A stretch of 64,000 nucleotides of DNA from Rana temporaria (GCF_905171775.1 NC_053489.1:143384142-143448141), one strand, 5' to 3'. Positions 11,210-23,331 are shown, counted from the stretch's first letter. The notes: a model not told the origin generated them from the sequence alone. Program-made: numbers and translations.

Positions 11210-11524
11210 TAAGCTGGGTATACACAGACCCAAAATTGGTCAGTTTAGAAGGAACCGGACTAATTTTGGTTTGTGTGTACCCCTGTCTGTTCAACAGAAG
11301 CTGGTTGTCAGACTGGCTTTTCTCAGTCCTGCTGAAAACCAACATTCAATCAGCCCTGATCTGTGTAATGACGAGGGAGAGTCTTCACTCTCAAAATAAA
11401 AAATAGCATGGCAGGGAGATCCCTACATCCACATTGCTTGCAGGGATCTGTCAGTTTTTCCTGTTCAAGCTGCTTATTGAACGGAACAAATAAATAAAAA
11501 AATATCCGTGTATACGCTGCTTAA
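11209..11524. mobile_element. MITE with TTAAGCTGGGTATACAC ends
   Basis: TTAAGCTGGGTATACAC at the left is mirrored by GTGTATACGCTGCTTAA at the right. It is non-coding and directly adjoins the element at 10871-11209. Confidence 0.68.
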
Positions 11525-12573
11525 TTAAGAACTGTACCAAAGGATGGTAACTATCACTAGTCTCAATCTCGCTGCTGCTTCTTGTTTAGCACCTAGGCTT
11601 GACTAATTCCCCCCCAGAATGACTGACTGCTTCCTAAATTCTACAATTGACCCATTTCAGGGAAAGGGTTTAGGTACATGTTAAAGAATGGAGTACACAA
11701 AACATACTTAAGTTATTTATTGTATTTTTTTCACATAGCTTCTACAAACATGCTTTTCAAGTTAAGTGGCATCTTTGGGTGCTGATACAAATGGTATAAA
11801 GTAACAGAAAGGCCTTTATTTCTCACACAGTTATTATTGACATATCATTTTGCTACTTTTCAATAATAATGTGTAGTTTCCTAGAAAAGTCATAATTTAT
11901 ATTATACAATGATGAGATGACTACTTTCAAAATTTGCAGTCATCACTTTTTTTTTCCCACTCATGCTACAGGATATAACCACAGAGGCCCTTACAGATCA
12001 TTTGTGTCCCGTTTTCCGATGTTGCTAGACAACTAGGCCAGTCCATATTGCTAGTGCTTAATGAAGAATGTGAAAGGACAAAGTCTTCACAAAGGTTGCA
12101 GTGACTTACTTGAACTTTGATCCTTCTTTTCAATAATATGCATCTCTGTTTTTGAAATGCCAAGGGGTTCAGAATTTGATTCTTAAGGAAGCCCACTGGA
12201 GTTGAAAACGATTTCTGCCTTTTGTCAATCAATAAATGTAGCGCTTGTATACCTCCTCGAAATATGATTGTAACTTCTACATTTTACTGCCTGGTTAATG
12301 AAGATTACATAATTTAGTAAAAAACTATACAAGTCATGGAGGAATATATCCAAGAGCCAAACTATGATGCAAGAAACCTGCCACCCCACACAGCATGTTG
12401 ATGTACAATGCTGCAGACATTTCCCAAATACTATGATGTCATTATAAACTCCTTGCACTGACTACTGAACCAGCTACATCAATGCAAATGTGCTTTGCAT
12501 TTAAAAAAAAAAAATGCCTTCCATAAAGAAATATTTGAACTCCTGCATTAATGGTTGTAAGCTCCATCTAAGT
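11525..12573. other. Unassigned stretch
   Basis: About 1 kb with no recognised coding or structural feature. Short frames at 11966-12458 on the minus strand show no domain and no conserved look. It may be unique host DNA downstream of TMED7. Confidence 0.35.
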
Positions 12574-13040
12574 CAGGGATCGACAAACCACAGGCGCCAG
12601 GTCGCATTTGCGACTAGAATTAGCGATCTGGCACCTGTGGAGGCACAGCTGGGGTATCCTGTCTCCGTGCGACCCCCCCCCCCCCTGGGACGATCGCGCT
12701 GGGTTACGCCGGCCGGTAATTGAGGCTGCGGCTTGCGGCCTTCTGCAGTCCTAGGCTTCCTTCTGGAATCTGGCGCCCTCTGGTATGACAAGACAACCAG
12801 CAAAGCTAATGGAGCTTCCCTGCCCGCCCATCTCCTTCTCTTTACTTAGAACCCCCAAACATTATATATCTATATTTTTTTTATTCTAACATCCTAGAGA
12901 ATGGAATGGCGGTCATTGCAATACTTTCTGTCACAGCGTATTTGTGCAGCGGTCTTACAAGGAAAAAATACACTTTTTTTTATTAAAAAATAAGACAACA
13001 GTATAGTTAGCCCATCACCTTAGGCAAATAAACACATACG
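12574..13040 (+). mobile_element. hAT-like non-autonomous element, copy 1
   Basis: It starts CAGGGATCGACAAACCACAG, GGCGCCAGGTCGC, and has the same body as the element at 32515-33285 in opposite orientation. Shared blocks include AACCCCCAAACATTATAT (about 12850) and GGCGGTCATTGCAATACTTT (about 12908). The start resembles hAT termini. The right terminus is truncated or diverged. Confidence 0.65.
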
Positions 13041-13748
13041 AACAGCAATAGACTTAATAAAATAAGCTTTTTCTAAAACGGTATATGTTATAGGAAAAAA
13101 AAAAAAAATACATTAAACCATCCTCAGAAAACCGCTGATTATTAGACTTTTCCATGTCTTGCAATATTATCTGGAATATTCTTTCATGTTCAGCAGGGAC
13201 AATTATTGTTAAAACATTAGGGGGAGGGGGGCAGGAAAAAAAAGATGGGTGATTTCAATTCAAAGGGAAAAAACCCAGGTTCACATCTATGAATTTCCCT
13301 GTGGCACAGTGAATAGGCTGCTGAACCTGCCGGAAATGCAGAGAAAAAGTCCCCGACCCTGGGGCCACAGGGAAATTGCATGGTGCTTTGGCATCATGTG
13401 TTTCCACGCACAGGAAACCACATTGCGCTTCCAAATTCATGGGGGGGGGAACCCCACGTGTCAGCTAAACAGCAGAGTGATTTAAACATCTTCCTGCGAA
13501 AATACGCAACTATTTTTTTTCAAACAAGGCAAAGAAACCAGTTTGCGCGACAACAGACTACACTTACCTTTCCCAAATTCTCCTCCTCTCAGTTGGCTGC
13601 TGCACTTTTCAGAGCCATAGAAACTTTCCATATAACAGTGCTTGGTCCGGGTGACTGGTCACTCAGACAACAAGCATAGCACTGTGGGGAAAAAAGGGGG
13701 CGCGATTGGGGATTTTGCTTAGTCCAGGTTCATTTTAACAGCTATATT
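13041..13748. other. Unassigned stretch
   Basis: It contains homopolymer tracts (A13 near 13097, G8 near 13441) but no recognised gene. The 99-codon frame at 13380-13679 has no domain. Confidence 0.3.
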
Positions 13749-14262
13749 AAAGCAGGGGTTCACCCAAAAAAAAATTCTAACATTACATTGAGCCGAGTTG
13801 TTAGAATGACATTAGGCTGTTTTTTTTAATTTCCTTGCCGTACATACCATTTTATCTATATTTTCACTGCGGCTTCCCGGGTATGTAATCTGCGGGACTG
13901 GGCGTTCCTATTCACATGCTAATTGATTGACATGCTTCCCACCGGCGCATACAGCGCGTCACGAGTTGCCGAAAGAAGCCGGACTGCGAGTCGGCTCTAT
14001 ACGGCGCCTGCGCACCGACGTTCTGCTTCTTTTGGAAACGTGCGACGCGCTGTATACGCCGGTGGGAAGCATGTCAATCAATTAGCATGTGAATAGGAAC
14101 GCCCAGTCCCGCAGATTACATACCCGGAAGCCGCGGTGAAAATATAGATAAAACGGTATGTACTACGGCAAGGAAATTAAAAAAAACAGCCTAATGTCAT
14201 TCTAACAACTCGGCTCAATGTAATGATAGAGATATTTTTTTTTTGGGTGAACCCCCGCTTTA
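13749..14262. repeat. Long foldback element
   Basis: Near-perfect inverted arms of about 220 bp face each other around a loop of about 90 bp. Matching blocks include GCAGGGGTTCACCC / GGGTGAACCCCCGC, GTCATTCTAACAACTCGGCT with its complement, and the GACATGCTTCCCACCGGCG block with its complement. The element starts and ends in TTAAAGC / GCTTTAA. It has no coding capacity. High arm identity suggests recent origin or repair by conversion. Confidence 0.85.
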
Positions 14263-14818
14263 AACTGGTTGGAAAAATGAGCAAAGCACACACACACCTA
14301 CAAGGTGTACTAGCCTCAATCCAAAACACTTGAGTGCGATTTCTGTCTTCTCTTTGGTTAATATGCACCAGTCATTTCTAACAGCCTATGTGGACACCAA
14401 GCAATCCCAGGAGAGGGCCCCACTCCCCCCCAGCACACAGCAAGTGATTTACAGCCTCAGTTGTGCATGTTTCCCTACGGGACTGTGTAGAGAGGGATGT
14501 GTCCATTCCCTCCACTAAGGTCTCAATTTACACTTAGCTGTGTGCCGTGCAGTGTGTGATATCAGATACCCACCCTCGGCCTGCTGGGCTGAGAAATGCT
14601 GTTCAAATTTTGCACTTTAGGAGGCTGTATAGAAGAGACACGGCAGATAAACAGGTACAACATATGCAGGAGGATTTTTTTCATCTCTGTGTATATAGTT
14701 ACTTTACTCGATATATGTAAGGGTTTACAATCACTTTAAATAACTCAAATACATATAACAAGGATGAATAAGACCACAAAGCTGAAACTTTGTTTGTTGT
14801 GTATCGACCACTTTAATA
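14263..14818. other. Unassigned stretch
   Basis: No supported feature. Possibly unique DNA downstream of TMED7. Confidence 0.3.
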
Positions 14819-14826
14819 TTCTAGAC

Positions 14827-14947
14827 CAGTGATGGCGAACCTTGGCACCCCAGATGTTTTGAAACTACATTTCCCATGATGCTCAGCTACACTGCAGAGT
14901 CCAATGTAGCTCCAAAACATCTGGGGTACCAAGGTCCGTCATCACTG
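14827..14947. mobile_element. hAT MITE with 8-bp target duplication
   Basis: The 121-bp unit begins CAGTGATGGCGAACCTTGG and ends in an inverted match closing with CATCACTG. The 8-bp flanks TTCTAGAC (14819-14826) and TACTAGAC (14948-14955) differ at one base. An 8-bp duplication is diagnostic of hAT insertion. Confidence 0.85.
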
Positions 14948-14955
14948 TACTAGAC

Positions 14956-15448
14956 CTTGTGTGTTTGTAGGGTCTATATGGTGCTATGTGTACAAAATCC
15001 ACTGTGAACACAGCCATTCAAATAAAACCAATAAGACAGTTTTACACTGTTTTTAATCATTTTCTTTTTTATTTCTATCCTGTGAGGGAATCAAGTGTAA
15101 AATTCAGGGTTGCTTGAAAATCCCACCCTACACAGGAAATACACCCTCTTTCCCCATTTCTCAAAATTCAAAAATAAGAAAACATTACATAGGCTTAATT
15201 AATTAGAATAAAATTATTTCTATACTTTTACATTGATACAAACTCATTCATAATGAATGGAATGCTTTCTTTTGACGGTTTTTCTGAGCATCAATCAAAA
15301 ATATATGTCTTGTGTGACATGAAACAGCACTGCAATTCATATATTTTATTCTCAAATGAATAGTAATCTTTTATGTGCTTGAAAAGGTTTTGAATAAAGC
15401 CCTAGCTGAAAACAAGGAGTGGAATACTCAAAGTGGCTGGTGGCTCCA
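14956..15448. other. Unassigned AT-rich stretch
   Basis: No gene or element recognised. It may belong to a long TMED7 3' untranslated region, but nothing proves it. Confidence 0.3.
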
Positions 15449-15593
15449 AACTAAGGCTGGATTCAAACCTATGCATTTTTAGGGCTTTTTGCACTACCGA
15501 ACGTGTTCCAAAGGAAACCATGGTAAAGCGACTGTAGTGCAAGTCTGCAAAATGCTAAAAGCACTAAAAACGCATAGGTGTGAATCAGGTCTA
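15449..15593. mobile_element. Small MITE
   Basis: TAAGGCTGGATTCAAACCTA is mirrored by TAGGTGTGAATCAGGTCTA, with inner arms ATGCATTTTTAG / CTAAAAACGCAT. It is non-coding. Confidence 0.68.
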
Positions 15594-16789
15594 AATGAAG
15601 ATTTGTCAACAATCCACTTCCCATCTTTAGTAGTTGCCAGTGGCGCGAGTTCCCATTCTTCAATTGCTAACACGACGGCCCGTCACCTAAAGCCATCAAG
15701 GTGTGTAGAAAACTTTATACAAAGAAAACACCCAACAAGTTGCAGTGACAGTGTTGAATCACAAGGTTAATGACAGTCACTCTACCCAACAGCTATAAAT
15801 GAGTGCTTTGCCAGTTTTAGTGAAAAAACAGAAAGTCCTGGTGTATTGCTTTGAATCGTTTTTTAGCAAAAAAAGACAAACAAAATTTAGTCTTGTCCCA
15901 AGTACTTCTGGGTCTTATATTTAACATACCACTGCCTATGTTAACCAGTGGAAGCCTACTAGACATCCAGGCAGAAAGATCTGCATGACAGTGTACCCCG
16001 TATTTTAAAATGAAAGCACATGAGACTACTATAGGGCAGGGCATTATACAGCACACTGGGCTCAACCACTTCAATTGAAAGCCATTAAAAATAATTTTCT
16101 TTCAACCGAGATTAGAATAATTAAAGAACTCGGTCTACTAAAAGTGCAAGCTGAATGCCATATTTTTGTAAAGGTCAAATACATGGTAAAAAATAAAATA
16201 CAGTTATTACTACTTTTATTTCAGAACACACTTTTCATAGTGCAGCAATTACTGAAGTCCACAGGGACTGTATACAGATCCAAAAGTGTGTGTAATCTTT
16301 GCTCCCATACCACGACCAACAAAACTTAAATTTGTAACTACGAATTGTAACTGCGAATGTATGGTTATCCAGGCAGCACTGACTGGCTTTCGGCATTATA
16401 CTCTTTCTATAATTCCAGAGCATCCTGTGTAAAGAGTGCTAGTGGTACTATTGAAAGACTTTTCAAATTTAAAGTATAGGGAACAAAATCATCTTTCAGA
16501 AGGAAATCCGTTACCAGCAAATGGCTGACATCATATCCAAATTATCCCGACAATCCAAAATCCCCCATTTTTTTTTTTTAAAACAAACCATTTCATCCCC
16601 AAAACTCCAGATACATTTATTGTACACATTTTTTGTTTTTTGTTTTCTAACTGGAGTTTAAAAAGTAAAACATAGCTTTACCAATATATACAGTTTTTTT
16701 ACCTACAGGTAATAGGGAAAAATAAACAAAATTTGCATTTGGGCAAACAGTGTGTCATGAAAATCATCAAGCATCCTGGGAAACACAGG
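15594..16789 (-). other. TMED7: Probable TMED7 3' untranslated region and downstream flank
   Basis: The sequence directly follows the TMED7 stop on the minus strand and lacks obvious repeats. Minus-strand AATAAA signals lie at 16616-16621 (about 170 nt after the stop) and 16215-16220. Which one is used cannot be told from sequence alone. Confidence 0.45.
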
Positions 16790-17026
16790 TTATGATCCAA
16801 CGCGGGTTGTGGTGGTTCTTTTATCCGAGAAGAAACTTTTGAGCAGGAATACCTGTCCAATGCTTACAACTAGAAGAATGATAGCCTCTCCTACAGACCA
16901 ATAAGCTACTCTTGTGTTAAGATCTTCTGCTCGGCTGCGTCCTTGTGCCTCCCTTAAACGGAAGTGTGTTTGGTAGTCAATGACCGACTTCAGGGCTTCA
17001 TGGATTGATACGCATGCAGATTCCAT
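16790..17026 (-). CDS. TMED7: TMED7 coding exon 3 (C-terminal)
   Basis: Encodes residues 139-216: a coiled-coil-forming luminal stem, one transmembrane helix (about residues 182-201) and a short cytosolic tail. The tail contains FF (203-204), the COPII-binding signal of p24 proteins, followed by Lys-Arg as a weak COPI-type signal. The tail ending TTTTRVGS is that of TMED7 rather than TMED3 or TMED6. The acceptor is TTCTTTCCTACAG just above 17026, and the reading phase is 0. Confidence 0.95.
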   Translation of the reverse strand: MESACVSIHEALKSVIDYQTHFRLREAQGRSRAEDLNTRVAYWSVGEAIILLVVSIGQVFLLKSFFSDKRTTTTRVGS

Positions 17027-18416
17027 CTGTAGGAAAGAAGTATAAATATGAAGAATCTTAGAATGAGCTCAAAGTACAAAATACAAGTAAAAAAAAGAAA
17101 CACACAATAAAGCAAGGTTATACAGCAAGGGTGTCCAATTGAATCCCCAAAGAGTTTAGCATGTGGCCCGTGCCTGTCTGTAGGGACACCAGGGATGTCA
17201 TGCAAACATAGCAGCCTAGATTTACAAGCCAAGCAAATGCACGCCTAAAGGGATGCCGGGGTCACTGTGTTTGCAATAGCACTGGGCAGCAGGTAAATAA
17301 ATGCTACAGGGCTGGATCTAGGGGGGTGCTGGAGTGGGCTGTGCACCACCAGATTTTAATTGCACCCCCTCAAAGCCCCCCCATAGCAAATACATAGGCT
17401 ACACTCACATTATCAATTAGCGTTGGTGCGAATTGTAGCGACCGTTCCTCCTGCGGATCTCAGCGGGAAGGTGCAGCTGCTGGCCCTTTTCACGATAATG
17501 ACAAGCGATTGCCTGCGGTGATCACTTGTGGACGCACTTTGTTTGGATTCAGCAGCGATCACCACAGGTAATCAGTGGTTATATAGAGTGCCACGAATAG
17601 GTGTGGTCGCCAGCGACCTGTCATAGTAAATAAGCCCAGTGGCCGCTCCTACCTGCTAAGAGGAACTACTCATCAGCAATACTTATTGTTAGTGTATTTT
17701 ATGTGCGGCCCAAGACAATTTCTTCTCTTCCATAGTGGTTCAGGAAGGTCAAAAGGGTTAAACACCCTTGTTCCTCAGTATTCAGCAAAAATGTTTGAGA
17801 CCACTCATAATATAAAACAGTTGAAGCAAAAAAATAAAAAAAAACACACAAAACTAAAGTAGCCACCACATCTAGGGTGGCAAGCTGCATTATACTAAAT
17901 GTTGTTCTTGTGTTTAGATACCCTTTAAGGTTTCCTGTCTTTTGACCCTACAGGAGTATGGAAAATAAAAATTTGTTAACCATCCCCGCATGGCCAACAA
18001 AAGATTAGTCTGCCAGCACTTGGCAAACAGGGTAGCTCATAACTAGCTTATTCACTAGAATCCCAATTCAAAATGGACTCGCATAGTGATTTCTCCTCTT
18101 TGAAAAGACCTGACAGGCTACTGTCTGTGAGAACAGTCAAAGCCTGAGGACCCTTGTAGGTCTATAACTGGCCTAACAATATGACACATCCCTGCCACTG
18201 TCAATTTACAGATCAGAAAAAAGACAGACGTCTTTGCCATAACAGATGCCTTATAACAAAAGCAAAAAAAAAACACTGATCAAAAAGCTGAATACCCCAA
18301 TAATGTTGTTTGTATTTCTGACATGAACAAATATTTGACACTACACATGTACAGATTTTGTTCCCACAAAAAATAAAATAAAAATTATAATAAAGCTTTA
18401 GTTTACCTAGGGAAAA
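17027..18416. other. TMED7 intron 2, proximal part
   Basis: Intronic sequence. No element with clear ends was recognised at 17100-18400. A GC-richer block at about 17250-17640 may be an old repeat. Confidence 0.4.
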
Positions 18417-18804
18417 AAAATCAGCACATGGGACCAATGCTTCAGTGAGATGTGTTCCTGTCCTTTTGCCAAAATCTTCCTCCTCTGATGCCCCTGCAAT
18501 CCTCCAGTGCAACGGGGGCAACAGGCACTCATCAAGAGTGCCCGACTATACCTACCTTTCTGCCCAGCTGCTCCAATCATAGAAGCTGCTGTACTAACAG
18601 CTTCTATGAATGGTGCAACTGGGCAGACATTGACAGGCACTCTTGTTTAGTGCCCAACACAGCTCCCACAGTTATATTAACCCTCGCTGCACCGGAGAAT
18701 TACGACAGCCGGGGGGGACATTGGAGGAAGGAGATTGAAAGTAGGGCACAGTAGCACAAGGGACTAATCTCACTGAAGATAAGCATTGTCCCTTGTGCTG
18801 ATGT
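18417..18804. mobile_element. MITE with internal hairpin
   Basis: ATCAGCACATGGGACCAATG at the left is mirrored by CATTGTCCCTTGTGCTGAT at the right. Inside, TCTGCCCAGCTGCTCC...GGTGCAACTGGGCAGA (18559-18628) forms a second hairpin around AGAAGCTG/CAGCTTCT. It is non-coding and lies inside TMED7 intron 2. Confidence 0.7.
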
Positions 18805-18849
18805 TTTTATATTTTTTATGTAAGCTGATGCTTTAAACATTTTCCCTTT

Positions 18850-18996
18850 TCTTTATCGTACATCACGGGACACAGAGCGGCATTCATTACTATATGGGTT
18901 ATATGGAGTACCTTCAGGTGTAGACACTGGCAATCTCAAACAGGAAATGCCCCTCCCTATATAACCCCCTCCCATAGGAGGAGTACCTCAGTTTTT
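18850..18996 (+). repeat. Left inverted terminal repeat of the DIRS element
   Basis: About 140 bp running from TTTATCGTACATCACGGGAC to GAGTACCTCAGTTTT. It is the reverse complement of 24681-24817 with very few differences. It contains TATATAA at about 18958-18964, a likely core promoter for the sense transcript. Confidence 0.9.
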
Positions 18997-20177
18997 CCGC
19001 CAGTGTCTTAGGTGTTAGTCATGGTTTAGCTTGCCTCCACATCCTTGGGATTAGGTGAGCTAACCGGTTCTGTCCAAAAAAGCCTCAGCGCTAAAGTGGT
19101 CAGTAACCGGACCCCAAACCCTTGGGGTATAGCCCATAATGCTTTTCTTTTTAGAGAGCTGGACCCTGGGCCCAGAACTTAGAAACCTTTGGGTGCCTAA
19201 TGTTTCTGTTGCCAGAGTGCTATATGGGCCCAGGACAGTGGATCCTTCATAGGAACCCAGGGCCTGAAGGTCTAGACATCCCCACCGAGATGGGGGAAGA
19301 TTGGGCCTCTTGCTTGGCAAAGTCCTGCGGCATGGAGCAGGTAAGTGAGGGGAAAACTTGCGGAACTTGGTTCTTAGCAGGTTTTTTCTGGGGGGTCACA
19401 GGGGACATGCCTAAAGTTATGCACTGCATCTGGCAAACTAGTCACATATCATAAAGATAGGATGGCTCTATATGTATTATTCCCCATAAGATGTGACCTC
19501 CCTTGTAGTGTTGGAAAAGCATTGAGTGGGGCCTGTGTTATATAAAAATATATGTGTGTGTCAGAGAGCTGTGCTTACCTGCAAGCCTCCAGGCGATGCT
19601 CCATTCAGTCTTCCTCCTCACGGCCTGCAAAGCAGGCAAAACGCTGACCTCCTCATGGCTGCAGTTTGCTGGAGCAGAGAGGTCCCTTCCTCCCAACCCC
19701 ACCCCCCCCCCTGTCGGGAGGGGCATTTCCTGTTTGAGATTGCTGGGGGGGAAGGGCGGGTCAGTGGCTTAAGGAAGGGGCGGCCCTTCCTTGTTTGTTC
19801 CATATAGCTCATTCAATACTTTGGAACTGAGGAGGAAAGACCAGAACGGCAAGCACGGGGCGCCGAGGACACACAGTGGCCAGAAAGAATATTGCAGTCT
19901 TCAGAAAGACTGTTTTCAAGCCTAGGAATAGGCTGTTTCTTTTCCATCTCATAGTTTTTCTTGCAATACTACTCAGGGGGACAGAATGTTTTTTCTTTCC
20001 TAGATTTGAAAAAAAAAAAAAAAAAAGTTTTTTTTTTGAAAAAAAAAAAAAAAAAAAAAGAGAAGTGTCATCTAGGGGAGAGGAAGCATTTTTTATCCCC
20101 CAAACAGGTGTTTGGGCATTTAACTATTTATAAGTCCCAGGTACCAATAAGTAGCAGGTGTACCTCGGTATTGTACC
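18997..20177 (+). other. DIRS leader (5' untranslated region)
   Basis: About 1.2 kb between the left repeat and gag. It contains poly-A/poly-T tracts at 20009-20059 that create spurious Lys-rich frames, and a few splice-like GTAAGT motifs (about 19343). No conserved protein is encoded. Confidence 0.5.
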
Positions 20178-21500
20178 ATGGCATCAAAAAACAAGGGTAC
20201 AAGAGGTGGGGATTCCCCCAGAGAGTCTGAGGTCTCGGACAATGCTATGCCGCTGCTTTCCCCACAGGGAGCCTTGGGGCCATCGGGATCTGGGGCTGGA
20301 GCTGACGCGGGTCAGTCCAACCCTAAGATGGTCACGGAGGAGGTATTACTCACCTCTTTAAAAGAGATGCAGAAAAGCATGGGTAAAATGATAGCCGCAG
20401 CTATGCGGGGCAGTAAGCGGAATAGATCTCCGTCGCCCGAGCGCGGACCCTCAGAAGAGGAGGTCCTTTCCTCAGGGGAATTGGACGACCTCTTGGACAA
20501 GGACCAAGTAGGTTCAGGGATCGAAGATCCGGATACAGAGGAGTCTGGGGCAGTCTCCCTGAGGGAGAGCTGGTGGATTCAAGGATTGTCGGACTTGGTC
20601 CATAGGGCATTCAACTTGCCAGTACCAGATCTCCAGGTATCGACGGTTTCAGCTTTGGGTTCACTGAGGGCGCCTCAAAGCAATGCTGTGTTTCCGATCC
20701 ATCCTCTATTAGAGGGAGTTTTGTTCCAAGATTGGAACAAGCCAGATAAGATCTTCTTACCACCTAAGAAGTTCTCTGTCCTATATCCTATGGAAGAAAA
20801 ATTTTCCAAAAGATGGGCTACTCCTGCAGTGGACGCAGCCATCTCATGTGTTAACAAATCGTTAACATGCCCTGTAGAAAACATACAGGTGTTCAAGGAT
20901 CCAGTTGATAAGCGCTTGGAAGCACTACTTAAGAACTCCTTCACTACTGCAGGGGCAGTAGTACAGCCAGCTGTGGCTGCGATTGGGGTCGCTCAAGCAT
21001 TATCGGATCAATTTAAGCAGATGCTTAAACTTATTCCTGCCCAGCAGGCAGAAGAATTTTCGGATGTCCCTAAGGCCATATGTTTTACGGTAGACGCAAT
21101 CAAGGATTCTATCCAGCAAGCGTCACGTTTATCGTTATCCCTTATCCATATGAGAAGACTCTTATGGTTAAAAAGCTGGGAGGCTGAGCCCCCATGCAAG
21201 AAGCTCCTGGTAGGGTTCCCCTTCCATGGAGGACGACTCTTCGGAGAAGACCTAGATAAATACATTCAGACCATTTCAAACGGCAAGAGTACTCTCTTGC
21301 CAACTAAGAAGAAGGTTCAGGGGCCTGCGTTTAAACGACAGTATTCCCCTGGGCAGGGGCCCTCTAATGCCAAGCAGTATCGACGGCCTCCTGCAAAAGC
21401 AAACTTCGGCTTCAACAGCAAATCACAAGGACAGGCTGTTAGAGGCAAAAGGCAGTGGTTTCGCAAACCAGCAAAACCAGCCCCCAAGCCAACCTTATGA
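20178..21500 (+). CDS. DIRS gag-like protein, 440 aa
   Basis: A full open frame from Met to stop, upstream of RT as in other DIRS elements. The N-terminal 100 residues are Ser/Gly/Glu-rich (RNRSPSPERGPSEEEV). A central helical region (about residues 135-330) contains NLPVPDLQVS and LDKYIQTISNGKSTLLP. The C terminus is basic and Lys/Arg/Gln-rich (about 370-440), probably RNA-binding. There is no CCHC zinc knuckle. Its role as a capsid-like RNA-packaging protein is inferred from position. Its 3' end overlaps the RT frame by about 130 bp. Confidence 0.82.
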   Translation: MASKNKGTRGGDSPRESEVSDNAMPLLSPQGALGPSGSGAGADAGQSNPKMVTEEVLLTSLKEMQKSMGKMIAAAMRGSKRNRSPSPERGPSEEEVLSSGELDDLLDKDQVGSGIEDPDTEESGAVSLRESWWIQGLSDLVHRAFNLPVPDLQVSTVSALGSLRAPQSNAVFPIHPLLEGVLFQDWNKPDKIFLPPKKFSVLYPMEEKFSKRWATPAVDAAISCVNKSLTCPVENIQVFKDPVDKRLEALLKNSFTTAGAVVQPAVAAIGVAQALSDQFKQMLKLIPAQQAEEFSDVPKAICFTVDAIKDSIQQASRLSLSLIHMRRLLWLKSWEAEPPCKKLLVGFPFHGGRLFGEDLDKYIQTISNGKSTLLPTKKKVQGPAFKRQYSPGQGPSNAKQYRRPPAKANFGFNSKSQGQAVRGKRQWFRKPAKPAPKPTL

Positions 21501-23331
21501 AGGGGCGCCCCCACCCACGAAGGTGGGGGGAAGGCTGCGACTCTTTTCAGAGATTTGGGAAGCCAGCATTCCCGACGAGTGGGTACGGTCTTCCGTGGCC
21601 ACAGGCTACAAATTAGATTTCCTAAGGTTTCCTCCTCCTCATTTCCAGGAGTCGAGGATTCCAAACGATCCGCCTCGGATTCCGGCCAGCCTGGAACAGG
21701 GGCTGGGTTTCTACTCCAACCTATTCATCATCCCCAATGGAGATGTCAGGCCAATTTTGGACCTAAAGATGGTAAATGCATATCTAAAGATCCGCTCATT
21801 TCGGATGGAATCCGGGCGGTCAGCAGCTGCCACACTCCAGAAGGACGACTTCATGGCGTCCATAGACATAAAGGATGCCTACCTTCATGTTCCAATTTAT
21901 CAGCCACATCAAAGATATCTACGCTTCATGGTGGCTTCGCGTCACTTCCAATTCGTGGCGCTTCCCTTCGGGTTGGCTACGGCCCCCCGGGTGTTCACGA
22001 AGGTCCTAGCTCCGATCCTAGCCAAGCTAAGGATCCAAGGGGTCACGATCCTAGCATACCTGGACGACCTCCTAGTCATAGACCACTCGTCTCCCGGCTT
22101 GGAGCGAGCAGTGGCCCTCACGGTCCAATACCTCGAGAGGTTCGGCTGAGTCCTAAATCGAGAAAAGTCAGCTTTCCAGCCCACAAGGCAGTTGGAATAT
22201 CTCGGCATGAGATTAGACACAGAACAACAAGGAGTGTTCCTACCTCTGAGGAAGGTAAAAGCCATCAAGGAATTAATCCTACTGGTTCTAAGCAAGAAAG
22301 AACCGACTATTCGCCTATGTATGAGGTTACTAGGCAAGATGGTGGCCACATTCGAGGCGGTACCATACGCCCAGAGCCACACTCGCATCCTACAGGCAGC
22401 CATCCTGTCAGCATGGAGCAGAAGGCCACAGGCCTTGGATATCCCGTTGCCGCTCTCATCAAGAGTCCGACAAAGTCTGTGTTGGTGGTTAGACCCTCAG
22501 AATCTACTGAAAGGGAAGTCTTTCAGCCCAGTGGCTTGGAAGATAGTGACCACAGACGCCAGCCTGACGGGCTGGGGAGCAATTTTGGATGGTTGCACTC
22601 GCCAAGGTACTTGGGCAAAGCCAGAGAAGCAGTTGCCCATCAACATCTTGGAGCTCAGAGCTGCTCGACTAGCCCTCAGGGCTTGGACGTCAAAATTGCA
22701 GGGGTTCCCGGTGAGAATTCAATCAGACAATGCCACGGCCGTGGCATACATAAATCACCAAGGGGGAACCAGGAGTCAAGCCGCTCAGAGAGAGGTGAGC
22801 TTGATTCTCCTATGGGCAGAGGCTCATGTGCCCTGCATATCGGCAATATTCATTCCAGGAGTGGACAACTTTCAGGCGGACTTCTTAAGCCGCCAGACTC
22901 TATGGCCGGGGGAATGGTCTCTGCATCCACAAGTCTTTCAAGCACTCTGCCAAAGATGGGGAGTGCCGGACGTGGATATCATGGCATCGAGACTCAACAA
23001 GAAACTAGACAGGTTCATATCCCGCTCAAGGGATCCGATGGCCTGCGGAACCGATGCGTTGGTTTGCCCTTGGCATCAGTTCAAACTTCTTTATGCGTTT
23101 CCCCCGCTCCAGTTACTACCCCGCCTGCTGCGCAGGATCCGGGTGGAGCACATACCAGTCATCCTGGTAGCTCCAGCATGGCCCAGAAGGGCATGGTACT
23201 CACTAATCTTAAGGATGGTAGTGGGAGACCCTTGGACTCTTCCTCTACGGCCAGACCTGCTATCGCAAGGTCCGATCCTCCACCCTGCCTTACGGCATCT
23301 AAATTTGACGGCCTGGAAGCTGAATCCCTGA
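21367..23331 (+). pseudogene. DIRS reverse transcriptase / RNase H frame with one stop
   Basis: A single frame, broken only by TGA at 22147-22149, where the family has a Trp in an FGW motif. The RT palm shows ASIDIKDAYLHVPI (motif A), LPFGLATAPRVFT (motif B) and AYLDDLLVID (motif C). RNase H follows with TTDASLTGWGA, LELRAARLAL, QSDNATAVAYIN and PGVDNFQADFLSR. The last about 130 codons (VDIMASRLN through YAFPPLQLLPRLLRRI) match the region that other DIRS elements place after RNase H, sometimes annotated as a DAM-like methyltransferase; that function is unproven. It overlaps gag upstream and the recombinase frame for its whole second half. Confidence 0.85.

Noticed and set aside
19876..20230. 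Lys/Phe-rich frames in the DIRS leader
   Set aside because: Products of poly-A and poly-T tracts.
21942..22403. 153-codon minus-strand frame
   Set aside because: Antisense shadow of the DIRS RT coding region without recognisable domain.
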